This document shows, piece after piece, positions 25,225 through 33,204 of a stretch of 64,000 nt of DNA. Origin of the DNA: Streptomyces sp. NRRL F-2580 (GTDB lineage Bacteria > Actinomycetota > Actinomycetes > Streptomycetales > Streptomycetaceae); contig NZ_JOIR01000034.1 of the NCBI RefSeq assembly GCF_000720115.1, forward strand, positions 41,987-105,986. Direction: 5' to 3'. How positions within the stretch are numbered: the first letter of the stretch is position 1; every line of letters begins with the position of its first letter. The position numbers and the translations under genes are program-made. Below the pieces are notes generated by a model. That model searched no databases, was not told the DNA's origin, and saw only the letters and a program-made list of their open reading frames with translations.

Positions 25225-25986
25225 TCAGCGGGGGAAGACCTCGAAGGGCACGGCCGGACGGCCGCCGAAGCGGGCCGCCGCCTGCTGGGCGTTCCCGGTG
25301 AGGAAGGTGCGGACGTACTCCTCCGGGTCCTGGTCGGTGAGCACCTCGATGTACGCCTTGTGCTCCAGCAGGGACTTCACCGATCGCTCCAGCCCGGGAC
25401 CGGCGTCCGCCGCGTGCGTCGGGGTGGCGGATCCGGCCACCGCGACCCACCGCACGCCGTTCCACGGCTCCAGGCCCTGCTCGATGAGCTCGGGGAAGAT
25501 CCAGCGGTTGCCGGCGTCCCCGGCCGCGTCCAGGACGGCCCGGCCGACGGCCTTGTGGTCGGGGGTGTTCCAGAAGCCGCCGCCCTGCGCACCGCCCCAC
25601 GTGTCACGGTGGTTGAGGGTGACGACCAGCTCGGGCCGGTGCCGCCGGATGGCGGCGGCGATGTCCCGGCGCAGATCGAGGCCGTACTCGACGACGCCGT
25701 CGCGGTAGTCCAGGAACTCCACCTCGGACACGCCGACGACCGCGGCGCTGGCCCGCTGCTCCGCCTCCCGCAGCGGCCCGCAGTCGGCGGGGGCGATGCT
25801 GTCGATGCCCGCCTCGCCGCGCGTGGCGAGCAGGTACGCGACCTCCCGTCCGCCGTCCGTCCAGTCCGCGATGGCGGCCGCGCACCCGTACTCCAGGTCG
25901 TCGGGGTGGGCCACCACCGCGAGAGCGCGCTGCCAGTCGGTGGGCATGGGCTGCAAGGGGGGCTGCTGATCAGGTTGTTCGGTCAT
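25225..25986 (-). CDS. PIG-L family deacetylase (MshB/LmbE-like)
   Basis: This is a 253-residue zinc-dependent N-deacetylase. The metal-binding signature is VVAHPDDLEYGCAAAIADW and the later histidine is in TPDHKAVGRAVLDA. The family includes GlcNAc-inositol deacetylase MshB of mycothiol synthesis and mycothiol-S-conjugate amidase Mca. This protein has WGGAQGGGFWNTPDH, found in a broader group of PIG-L proteins, so I do not assign it to MshB. The start is the ATG at 25986. Confidence 0.9.
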   Translation of the reverse strand: MTEQPDQQPPLQPMPTDWQRALAVVAHPDDLEYGCAAAIADWTDGGREVAYLLATRGEAGIDSIAPADCGPLREAEQRASAAVVGVSEVEFLDYRDGVVEYGLDLRRDIAAAIRRHRPELVVTLNHRDTWGGAQGGGFWNTPDHKAVGRAVLDAAGDAGNRWIFPELIEQGLEPWNGVRWVAVAGSATPTHAADAGPGLERSVKSLLEHKAYIEVLTDQDPEEYVRTFLTGNAQQAAARFGGRPAVPFEVFPR

Positions 25987-26009
25987 GTCTCGCACAATAG
26001 GCGAACGGA

Positions 26010-26456
26010 CCGTCATGGGCAGGTGGTGGCACTGCTCGACGCCACGGGGATCTTCTTCGAGCCCGCCCCCCCGCCTTTCCCGGGGCGGACGGGGCCGCGT
26101 GGGCGCCGGTGCCGGGGCGGCTGCCGGACGCGCTCGCGTCGGCCGGGATCGACCGGGCCGACGTGGAGGCCGTGGCACCGGATGTCCCCCGGCAGCACCC
26201 TGCTCCCGGCGCCCGGGCACACCCCTGGGCACCAGTCCGTGCTGGTGGACCGGGCGCCGGGGCCCGGGCCGTGGTGGTGACCGGGGACGTGCTGGTGCAC
26301 GCGGTGCAGCCGGGCGACCCGGCGGTGCCGTACTCCCACGAGCGCGACAGGGAGACCGCCCGGACCTCGCGCGAGGCCCTGCTGGCGCGGGCCCGGGAGC
26401 GCGGCGCCCTGCTGGCCACCGCGCACTTGACCCGCACCTTCGTGGAGCCCGGCTGA
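26010..26456 (+). pseudogene. Degenerate metallo-beta-lactamase-fold hydrolase gene
   Basis: No single frame is open, but pieces of a metallo-beta-lactamase-fold protein appear in order in two frames. One frame gives VVALLDATGIFFEPAPPPFPG and later TLLPAPGHTPGHQSVLVDRAP. The other gives PGRLPDALASAGIDRADVEAV and later VVVTGDVLVHAVQPGDPAVPY, ending RTFVEPG and TGA. The family's HxHxDH metal motif, which should follow DRADVEAV, is missing, so there is an internal deletion plus at least three frame changes. It fills the space between the PIG-L and S33 peptidase genes and cannot make an active enzyme. Confidence 0.75.
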
Positions 26457-26457
26457 C

Positions 26458-27768
26458 TCAGGCGTCGTCGCGTACGAGGGTGAGGAGGCGGTCCAGGACG
26501 CGGGTGCCGCTCGCGCGGACGCCGTCGTGCTCGAACTCGTCCGTCACCCAGGTCCGCAGGCCGCGTACGGCGCGGGCCGTGGCCAGGGAGTCGGCGGTGT
26601 CCACGTACATGTCGTCGTGGTAGACGGCGGCCGCCACCGGCACCTCGTTGGCCGCCAGGCGCGCCGGGTCGTAGAGCGGCTGCCAGCCGGTACGGGCGGC
26701 CAGCAGTTCGGCGGTCTCGCGCAGCGGGACGAGGGAGGGGTCCGTGGTGAAGTGCCAGGGGTGGATGGTCTCGCCGGTGAACAGCAGCGGCTCGTCGCCC
26801 GCGAGGGCCTTCGCCGCGTCGAATCGGGGGTGTCCGGCGCGGACCCGTTCGGCGGCCCAGGCGGTGGGCGTCGCCGGGTCCTGGGCGTAGATCGCCTCGT
26901 GGACCAGCGCGTAGAGGGGGTGACCGGCGAAGGAGAGCAGGGCGCGGGCGCCCTCCAGGAAGGCGTCGGAGAGGGCCGGGCCGGCCGGGGTCGGCACGAA
27001 GGCGTCCTCCAGCAGGTAGTGGAGCTGGTGGCTGCCGTCGCCGCCGCCGAGGAGGATGCCGAGGGACTGGAAGGCCTCGACGGTGAGGCGGTGGCCGCCG
27101 GGGAGTTCGGCCGGCCGGTCCGTCAGGTGGGCGGCGATCCGGCGGGCGCGCTCGACGTCCATCGGGTAACGGGCGTAGTGGGCCAGGTTCTTGCGCTCGA
27201 TCCGGGGGAACGCGGCCTCGTACACCTCGTCGGCGGTGGCCGTGAGGGAGGGCAGGCCGCCGGTGATCAGGGCGGCGCTGAGGCCCTCGGGCGCGGTGGA
27301 GAGGTAGTGGGTCGCGCAGAAGCCGCCGAAGCTCTGGCCCAGCACCGTCCAGGGCGCGCCGCCGGTCAGGCCGGGGCGGATGGCCTCGGCGTCGCGCACG
27401 ATGGAGTCGGAGCGGAAGTGGGCGAGGTACTCCGCCTGCTCGGCGGGGGTGCCGCGCAGGGGCAGGGTCTGCCGGTTCAGCGGGGTGGAGCGGCCGGTTC
27501 CGCGCTGGTCGAGCAGGAGTACCCGGTACTCGCTGAGGGCCCGCGCCAGCCAGGCCTGCCGGCCGACGAAACGGCGGGCGCCGAAGCCCGGACCGCCCTC
27601 CAGGTACAGCAGCCACGGCAGCGTCTCGGGATCCTTGCCGGTGGCGACGACCTCACGGGCGTACAGCTCGATCCGTTCCCCGTCCGGGCGGGCATGGTCC
27701 AGGGGGACGGTGAACCGGTGGTCGGTGAGGACCGTGCCGGGCTGGCGGTAGCTGTGGGCGATGGTCAC
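26458..27768 (-). CDS. Proline iminopeptidase-type alpha/beta hydrolase (S33)
   Basis: This is a 436-residue S33-family peptidase without signal peptide. Features: FTVPLDHARPDGERIELYAREVV at the start, the HGGPG-equivalent YLEGGPGFGARR, LLLDQRGTGRSTPL, the nucleophile elbow VLGQSFGGFCATHYL, and a C-terminal EFEHDGVRASGTRVL that replaces the usual catalytic-His region (in related enzymes written HDGLR). Enzymes of this subgroup remove N-terminal Pro or other residues from small peptides. It stands alone; a GC-rich stretch separates it from mscR. Confidence 0.9.
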   Translation of the reverse strand: MTIAHSYRQPGTVLTDHRFTVPLDHARPDGERIELYAREVVATGKDPETLPWLLYLEGGPGFGARRFVGRQAWLARALSEYRVLLLDQRGTGRSTPLNRQTLPLRGTPAEQAEYLAHFRSDSIVRDAEAIRPGLTGGAPWTVLGQSFGGFCATHYLSTAPEGLSAALITGGLPSLTATADEVYEAAFPRIERKNLAHYARYPMDVERARRIAAHLTDRPAELPGGHRLTVEAFQSLGILLGGGDGSHQLHYLLEDAFVPTPAGPALSDAFLEGARALLSFAGHPLYALVHEAIYAQDPATPTAWAAERVRAGHPRFDAAKALAGDEPLLFTGETIHPWHFTTDPSLVPLRETAELLAARTGWQPLYDPARLAANEVPVAAAVYHDDMYVDTADSLATARAVRGLRTWVTDEFEHDGVRASGTRVLDRLLTLVRDDA

Positions 27769-27881
27769 GGGCGGCCCCCTGGGGTGCGAGGTGCGGAATC
27801 ACGCGCCCCGGCCGGGTGGCGGCGGGGCGCGGTGGTGGCGGTCAGCCGAGTCTATGGGGTGCCCTGCCGGCCCGGCCGGGC

Positions 27882-27912
27882 CCGGCCCGGCCGGCACATC
27901 CGGCCGGGCCGG
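27882..27912 (-). terminator. Hairpin terminator after mscR
   Basis: Perfect 13-bp arms (27882-27894 and 27900-27912) around CACAT start 10 nt after the mscR stop on the minus strand. The surrounding GGCCCGGCC repeats add alternative pairings. Confidence 0.7.
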
Positions 27913-27921
27913 TGGGCGGTG

Positions 27922-29007
27922 TCAGAACTCGACGACCGAGCGCAGCACCTCGCCGCGTTCCATCCGGGCGAAGGCGTCCTCGACCCCGTCGAGCGGGATC
28001 ATCTCGGAGACGAAGGCGTCCAGGTCGAGCCGGCCCTGCAGGTAGAGGTCGATGAGCAACGGGAAGTCGCGCTCCGGCAGACAGTCGCCGTACCAGGAGG
28101 ACTTGAGGGCGCCGCCGCGGCCGAAGACGTCGAGGAGCGGGAGTTCGAGCTTCATCTCCGGCGTCGGCACGCCCACCAGGACCACCGTGCCGGCGAGGTC
28201 GCGCGCGTAGAAGGCCTGCCGGTAGGTCTCGGGGCGACCCACCGCGTCGATGACCACGTCCGCGCCATTGCCTTCGGTGAGGCCCTGGACGGCCTTGACC
28301 ACGTCCTCCGTGCGGCCGTTGACGGTGTGGGTGGCGCCCAGGCCGCGCGCCCACTCCAGCTTCCGGTCGTCCAGGTCCACCGCGATGATCTTCGAGGCGC
28401 CCGCCAGTCGGGCTCCGGCCACCGCCGCGTTGCCCACTCCCCCGCAGCCGATGACGGCGACGGAGTCGCCCCGGCCCACATTGCCGGTGTTCAGGGCGGC
28501 GCCGAGGCCGGCCATCACCCCGCAGCCGAGGAGTCCGGCGGCGGCGGGGGCCGCGGCGGGGTCCACCTTGGTGCACTGGCCGGCCGCGACCAGGGTCTTC
28601 TCGGCGAAGGCACCGATCCCGAGGGCCGGGGAGAGCGGGGTGCCGTCCTCCAGGGTCATGCGCTGGGTGGCGTTGTGCGTGGCGAAGCAGTACCAGGGCC
28701 GCCCGCGCTTGCAGGCGCGACAGGTGCCGCACACCGCGCGCCAGTTGAGGATCACGAAGTCGCCGGGGGCCACGGAGGTGACGTCCGGGCCGACGGATTC
28801 GACGATGCCGGCGGCCTCGTGGCCGAGCAGGAAGGGGAACTCGTCGTTGATCCCGCCCTCGCGGTAGTGCAGGTCGGTGTGGCAGACCCCGCAGGCCTGG
28901 ACCCTGACGAGCGCCTCGCCGGGTCCCGGGTCGGGCACGAGGATCGTCGTCGTCTCCACCGGTGCGCCCTTGCTCCGGGCGATGACCCCTCGTACGCGAT
29001 GCGTCAC
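27922..29007 (-). CDS. mscR: S-(hydroxymethyl)mycothiol dehydrogenase
   Basis: This is a 361-residue zinc alcohol dehydrogenase from the GTG at 29007, which begins with [20 protein letters not shown], the usual start for this family. Catalytic zinc ligands are in [15 protein letters not shown] and GHEAAG; the structural zinc cysteines are [17 protein letters not shown]. The NAD motif is [19 protein letters not shown]. The enzyme oxidises S-hydroxymethyl-mycothiol, formed from formaldehyde, and can act as nitrosothiol reductase. Its presence implies a mycothiol-making actinobacterium. Confidence 0.93.
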   Translation of the reverse strand: MTHRVRGVIARSKGAPVETTTILVPDPGPGEALVRVQACGVCHTDLHYREGGINDEFPFLLGHEAAGIVESVGPDVTSVAPGDFVILNWRAVCGTCRACKRGRPWYCFATHNATQRMTLEDGTPLSPALGIGAFAEKTLVAAGQCTKVDPAAAPAAAGLLGCGVMAGLGAALNTGNVGRGDSVAVIGCGGVGNAAVAGARLAGASKIIAVDLDDRKLEWARGLGATHTVNGRTEDVVKAVQGLTEGNGADVVIDAVGRPETYRQAFYARDLAGTVVLVGVPTPEMKLELPLLDVFGRGGALKSSWYGDCLPERDFPLLIDLYLQGRLDLDAFVSEMIPLDGVEDAFARMERGEVLRSVVEF

Positions 29008-29080
29008 GTCGTACCCCGCTCTGATCGAATCGGTATGGATCAACGAACGTACACGGGCGGCACGCGGTAAGGGAGTTGTG

Positions 29081-30013
29081 TCACGTTTCGGCGCGCGACG
29101 CGACCAGATCCGGCGGTACGGCGGCCCGGAGCGCCGCGCCGAAGGCGGCCACGGCGGGATGGGCGCCGGCCCCGCTGCGGAAGGCGAGGGCGGTACGGCG
29201 CCGCACGGGCAGCCGGGTGAGGCGCACGGCCGGATCCGCGGGGCCGGTGACCCCGAGCTGCGGTACGAGGGCCACGCCCTGGCCGGCCGCGACCAGCGCG
29301 AGCACGGTGGCGAACTCGTCGACCTGGTGGCGGACCCGCGGCGTGAAACCCGCGGCCTCGCAGGCCCGTACGGTCATGGCGTGGCAGAGGGTGCCGGGCG
29401 TGGCGGTGATCCAGGGCGCCCGCGCGTGTGCGCGCAGGGCCGCGCCCGGATCGGGCCCCTCGGCCGGCCCGGGGGTCTCCCCGGCGGGCGCGGCCAGGTA
29501 CATCGCCTCGACGAAGAGCGGCTCGGTGGCCAGGCCCGGCTCCTGCGAGGCGGGGACGAAGTCGTACTCGTGGACCAGGGCCACGTCCAGGTCGCCCGCC
29601 CGCAAGGCGTGCGCCACCGCCGCCGGGTCGGTCTCGGAGACCATCGGCTCCAGGGCGGGGTGGCGCCGGGCGAGGGCGGCCAGCGCGGCCGGGACGATGG
29701 CCCGGGTGGCGGTGGGGAAGGCGCCGATCCGCAGGGCTCCGGCCAGGCCGCCGCGCGCCTCGGCGAGGTCGGCTTCGGCCTGCTCCAGCCGTTCGAGGAC
29801 GGCCTCGGCGTGCCGGACCAGGTTCTCCCCGGCCGGGGTGAGCCGCACCCGGCGGCCGGTGCGTTCCAGCAGGGGCAGGCCGGCCTCCCGTTCCAGCACG
29901 CTGAGCTGCTGGGAGACCGCCGAAGGGCTGAACGCGAGGGCCTCGGCCACGGCGGCGATGGTGCCGCGGCGGGCGAGTTCGCGCAGCAGGCGCAGGCGTC
30001 GTACATCGAGCAT
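29081..30013 (-). CDS. LysR-family transcriptional regulator
   Basis: This is a 310-residue LTTR. The N-terminal winged helix is clear: [20 protein letters not shown], then [22 protein letters not shown] and [13 protein letters not shown]. The effector domain begins near residue 90 ([20 protein letters not shown]) and ends with [15 protein letters not shown]. It is divergent from the DHDPS-family gene at 30085 with 71 bp between starts, and is its likely activator or repressor. The 3' end lies 73 bp from the mscR start, on the same strand. Confidence 0.92.
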   Translation of the reverse strand: MLDVRRLRLLRELARRGTIAAVAEALAFSPSAVSQQLSVLEREAGLPLLERTGRRVRLTPAGENLVRHAEAVLERLEQAEADLAEARGGLAGALRIGAFPTATRAIVPAALAALARRHPALEPMVSETDPAAVAHALRAGDLDVALVHEYDFVPASQEPGLATEPLFVEAMYLAAPAGETPGPAEGPDPGAALRAHARAPWITATPGTLCHAMTVRACEAAGFTPRVRHQVDEFATVLALVAAGQGVALVPQLGVTGPADPAVRLTRLPVRRRTALAFRSGAGAHPAVAAFGAALRAAVPPDLVASRAET

Positions 30014-30084
30014 CGGCTCAGCTTACGGTTCCGATAAGGAACGCGAACTGGATTTGACGCTCCGGGCGGGTGAGGCTCTTCGGC

Positions 30085-31086
30085 ATGGCACAGGACACGG
30101 CACAGCACATGACGCAGGACACGGCGCGGGGCATCGCACCGCAGACCTCCGGCGACCTTTCGCTCCACGGGATCCACGTACCGCTGGTCACTCCCTTCAC
30201 CCCCGGCGGGGACGTGGCCGCCGGGGCCCTGGAGGCGCTCGCGCACGAGGTGCTCGACGCGGGCGCCACCGGGATCGTCGCCCTCGGCACGACCGCGGAG
30301 GCGGCCTGCCTCGACGAGGCGGAGCGCGATCTGGTCACCGGCGTGTGCGCCGAGGTCTGCCGGGAGCGCGGGGCGATGCTGACCGTCGGCGCCGGGGCGA
30401 GCGGCACCCGGGCCGCCGAGGCCTCGCTGGCCCGCCTGGGGCGGTGGCCGCAGGCGCGGGCGGCGCTGGTGACCGTGCCGGCGTTCGTACGGCCTTCGGC
30501 GCCGGGGGTGCTGGCGCACTTCGCGCGGCTGGCGGAGGTGAGCCCCGTACCGCTGATCGTCTATCACATCCCGTACCGCACCGGGCAGCCGCTGGAAGCG
30601 GCCGCGCTGCGGGCCCTCGGGTCCCTCTCCGGGGTCGCCGGGATGAAGTACGCGGGCGGCGGCATCGACCAGGACGCGGTGGCGCTGCTCGGGGACCTGC
30701 CGGCCGGGTTCGAGGTGCTGGCGGGCGACGACGCGTACCTGTCGCCGCTGCTGGCGCTGGGCGCGGCCGGCGGGATCCTCGCCTCGGCGCACCTGGCGAC
30801 GGAGCGGTTCGTGGAGCTCGCGGCGGCCTGGCGGGCCGGCGACGTGGCCCGGGCGCGGCCGCTGGGGCACGCGCTGGCCCGGATGTCGGCGGCGGCCTTC
30901 GCGGAGCCCAATCCCGCGGTCGTCAAGGCCGTGCTGCACGCGCAGGGCCGCATTCCGAGCCCCGGTGTACGGCTCCCGCTGCTGCCGGCCTCGGAGGCGG
31001 CGGTGGCGGCCACCCTGGAGCGGCTGGGCGAGCTTCCGGCCGGCCCGCCGCAGCAGGCGACGGATGCCGGAAAGAGTCCGCAATAG
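30085..31086 (+). CDS. Dihydrodipicolinate synthase (DapA/N-acetylneuraminate lyase) family aldolase
   Basis: This is a 333-residue TIM-barrel class I aldolase. The ATG at 30085 follows GAGG; a GTG at 30070 is possible. The first 25 residues before HGIHVPLVTPFTPGGDV are a low-complexity extension. The Tyr of the active-site triad is in YHIPYRTG and the Schiff-base Lys in VAGMKYAGGG. The normal GTTGE substrate loop reads GTTAE. Together with control by a divergent LysR gene this suggests a catabolic aldolase for another 2-oxo acid rather than lysine synthesis. It is followed by a strong hairpin. Confidence 0.87.
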   Translation: MAQDTAQHMTQDTARGIAPQTSGDLSLHGIHVPLVTPFTPGGDVAAGALEALAHEVLDAGATGIVALGTTAEAACLDEAERDLVTGVCAEVCRERGAMLTVGAGASGTRAAEASLARLGRWPQARAALVTVPAFVRPSAPGVLAHFARLAEVSPVPLIVYHIPYRTGQPLEAAALRALGSLSGVAGMKYAGGGIDQDAVALLGDLPAGFEVLAGDDAYLSPLLALGAAGGILASAHLATERFVELAAAWRAGDVARARPLGHALARMSAAAFAEPNPAVVKAVLHAQGRIPSPGVRLPLLPASEAAVAATLERLGELPAGPPQQATDAGKSPQ

Positions 31087-31217
31087 GCGATTCGACACCT
31101 TAGGCGCCTGCCGCCCGAATAAGGCGCATCCAGGCCGTACTTGACCGTATTGCGCACAGGGGTTCCGACCCGTGATGTGAGTCACGCGGCAGAGGCCAAC
31201 ATCATTTCCACAGAACG
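31087..31217. other. Intergenic stretch after the DHDPS-family gene
   Basis: This is 131 bp with no open frame of note. It contains an AGGCGCCT palindrome and is followed by the terminator hairpin. Together with 31250-31432 it forms a 346-bp gene-free region. Confidence 0.5.
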
Positions 31218-31249
31218 GCCGATTCCCTTTCTCTGGAAAGGGAATCGGC
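31218..31249 (+). terminator. Hairpin terminator with T-rich tail
   Basis: Perfect 14-bp arms GCCGATTCCCTTTC and complement around TCTG, followed by TATTTC. This is the most AT-rich hairpin in the window and looks like a classical intrinsic terminator. It stops the DHDPS-family transcript or acts as a leader terminator for the transglycosylase gene. Confidence 0.75.
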
Positions 31250-31432
31250 TATTTCACCGAGGGGCCTTCATGGTCATTTAACGGGCCGATAGCGGGATGT
31301 CGATCTATGGGTGGAATTCGGGGCTTGTTCCCGCCCTCAGGGCTCACTTACCTTCACCTCACTCCAGGTGGTCCGCTCGCCGAATAGGCCGCCGCCCGGG
31401 CTCTTCCGTCCCCCCACGTGAGGAATTCCGCC
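31250..31432 (+). promoter_or_regulatory. Promoter/leader region of the LysM-transglycosylase gene
   Basis: This is 183 bp without an open frame. GAGGA at 31420-31424 serves as the ribosome site for the ATG at 31433. I looked for the c-di-AMP (ydaO) riboswitch that precedes some Streptomyces cell-wall hydrolase genes and do not see its conserved segments. Confidence 0.4.
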
Positions 31433-32185
31433 ATGCCTGCAAAGGGTAAGCACCGCCGGCCGAAGCACCACCCGATCACCCGCAGGCTGGCCCTGGCCGG
31501 CACCGGTGGCGCGGCCCTCACTCTGCCGCTGATCAGCGCGACCACCGCAGGTGCGGTGCCGACGGCCACGGCTCCCGCGGCTCAGACCGCCGCCCCCGCA
31601 GCCGGCACGGCCACTGCCACGACGTATTCCGTGGTCGCGGGCGACACCCTTTCGGAGATCGCCGCGGACCATTCCGTGAGCGGCGGCTGGCAGCAGCTCT
31701 ACGCGGCGAACCGGATCGTCATCGGCGACAATCCGTCGATCATCCGGCCCGGCATCAAACTGAAGCTCGGCACCGAGGCGGAGCCCGCCCGTGCGAGCCG
31801 GTCCGCCGCCCGGCCCACCCTCGCGGCCGCCGCCAAGCCCGCCGCCAAGCCCGCCAGCGCGTACCCGAACAACCTCGACGGGTGGATCCGCGAGTCCCTC
31901 GACGTCATGGCCAAGCACGGAATTCCCGGCAGCTACAACGGAATTCACCGCAATGTGATGCGAGAGTCCTCTGGCAATCCGATGGCGATCAACAACTGGG
32001 ACATCAACGCCCAGAACGGGATCCCGTCCAAGGGTCTGCTCCAGGTCATCGACCCGACCTTCCAGGCCTACCACGTGCCCGGCACCTCGCTGAACTCCTA
32101 CGACCCGGTCGCCAACATCACCGCCGCCTGCAACTACGCGGCAGCCCGCTACGGCTCGATCGACAACGTCAACGGGCCCTACTAG
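31433..32185 (+). CDS. Secreted LysM domain transglycosylase (SLT-type)
   Basis: This is a 250-residue exported cell-wall hydrolase. A basic N-terminus (KGKHRRPKHHPITRRLALAG) leads into a hydrophobic signal ending near AGAV. One LysM domain (about residues 65-115: YSVVAGDTLSEIAADHSVSG, IIRPGIKLKLG) binds peptidoglycan. An Ala/Lys/Pro linker precedes a lytic transglycosylase domain with the catalytic Glu in RNVMRESSGNPMAINNWD and GLLQVIDPTFQAYHV. It would cleave glycan strands during growth or germination. Its end overlaps the convergent synthase gene by 17 nt. Confidence 0.92.
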   Translation: MPAKGKHRRPKHHPITRRLALAGTGGAALTLPLISATTAGAVPTATAPAAQTAAPAAGTATATTYSVVAGDTLSEIAADHSVSGGWQQLYAANRIVIGDNPSIIRPGIKLKLGTEAEPARASRSAARPTLAAAAKPAAKPASAYPNNLDGWIRESLDVMAKHGIPGSYNGIHRNVMRESSGNPMAINNWDINAQNGIPSKGLLQVIDPTFQAYHVPGTSLNSYDPVANITAACNYAAARYGSIDNVNGPY

Positions 32186-33107
32186 ACCCCGCCTCGGTGA
32201 CGGACGGCGCGGACCGACGGGCGGCGCGGACGAGGATCCGCAGGGGCGCCGCCAGGCCGTAGCCGACGTCCCGGCGCAGGGCGCCCACGCCCGCCCGCTC
32301 CACGCGGGTCAGCTGGTGCTCCATGAGCTCCCTCATCGTCGCGATCACGGGCCGCAGTCCGGGTTCGGCGAGGTCGAGGATGCCGTGGGTGGCGTCGAGG
32401 GCCGTGCGCGCACGCCGGCCCTCGCCGGCGAGGAGGGCGCGCACGCCCGGGGTGTCACGGGCCTGTTCGAGGTCGGCGCGGGTCACGGAGTGTTCCGCGA
32501 GCCGCTCGCGCGGGATGCACAGCCGGCCGTCCGCGAGGTCCCCGCAGAGGTCGGTGAGGAAGTCCACGCGCTGGGCGGCGTCGACGAACCGCCGCCAGCC
32601 GGCGGCCTGTTCGGGGTCGGGGCCGCCCCGGTACTGGAGTCCGGTGAAGACCAGCACACCGGGCCACGCGTAGGCGTCGAGATAGTCCTGGAAGTCCTCC
32701 TCGGCGGCGAAGCCGTCGAAGGCGGCCTCGGCGGTGGCGGCGCCCTCCAGGAAGCGGGAGACCCAGTGCGCGGGGAGGGCGCGGGAGTCCACCGCGTGGG
32801 CGTAGGCGCGCAGCACGGGGTCCGTGCTGTCTCCCGATGACAGGGCCGCCTCGGTCCGCCCGGCCAGCGCGGCGAGTCCTTCGGCCCGCTGCTGCGGGGT
32901 GCCGGTCTCGGCCACGTCGTCGACCAGGTTCATGAAGGCGAGTCCCGCGGCCAGGTACGGCACCAGCGGCGGCGCGGCGAGCAGCCGCAGCGTGAGGTAC
33001 GGGGCCGGTTCTCGGCGGAGCACCCGGCGGGCGGCGTGCGTGTAGTCGTCCCGCAGCCGGGGCCCGGAGATCCCGGCCGCGGTGAGGGTGGTGCGCCAGC
33101 TGGGCAT
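32169..33107 (-). CDS. Squalene/phytoene synthase family protein
   Basis: This is a 312-residue prenyl synthase. The first Asp-rich motif is LVDDVAETG and the second is FLTDLCGDLADGRLCIPRE, both needed to bind magnesium-diphosphate. The conserved Arg-Tyr region near the N-terminus (YLTLRLLAAPPLVPYLAAG) is present but diverged from true phytoene synthases (normally SF..A..LP). No carotenoid or hopanoid genes are near. It could condense two prenyl diphosphates or act in another isoprenoid route. It ends inside the transglycosylase gene on the other strand. Confidence 0.85.
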   Translation of the reverse strand: MPSWRTTLTAAGISGPRLRDDYTHAARRVLRREPAPYLTLRLLAAPPLVPYLAAGLAFMNLVDDVAETGTPQQRAEGLAALAGRTEAALSSGDSTDPVLRAYAHAVDSRALPAHWVSRFLEGAATAEAAFDGFAAEEDFQDYLDAYAWPGVLVFTGLQYRGGPDPEQAAGWRRFVDAAQRVDFLTDLCGDLADGRLCIPRERLAEHSVTRADLEQARDTPGVRALLAGEGRRARTALDATHGILDLAEPGLRPVIATMRELMEHQLTRVERAGVGALRRDVGYGLAAPLRILVRAARRSAPSVTEAGSSRAR

Positions 33108-33204
33108 GGTGGTCGAACTCCTCGGTGTACACGTGGACGAAGGGAAGGGCGCGTGCGTGCGCGCCCTCGCTCGGCGCCGTGCGGCCCTGTACGGGCACGC
33201 GGGA

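Noticed and set aside
27865..27912. Clustered GGCCCGGCC repeats as a CRISPR-like or mobile-element end
   Set aside because: Units are short, irregular and without spacers; a terminator hairpin after mscR explains them.
31250..31432. Possible c-di-AMP (ydaO) riboswitch before the cell-wall hydrolase gene
   Set aside because: Some Streptomyces hydrolase genes have one, but the conserved paired segments and purine-rich loops are not visible here.
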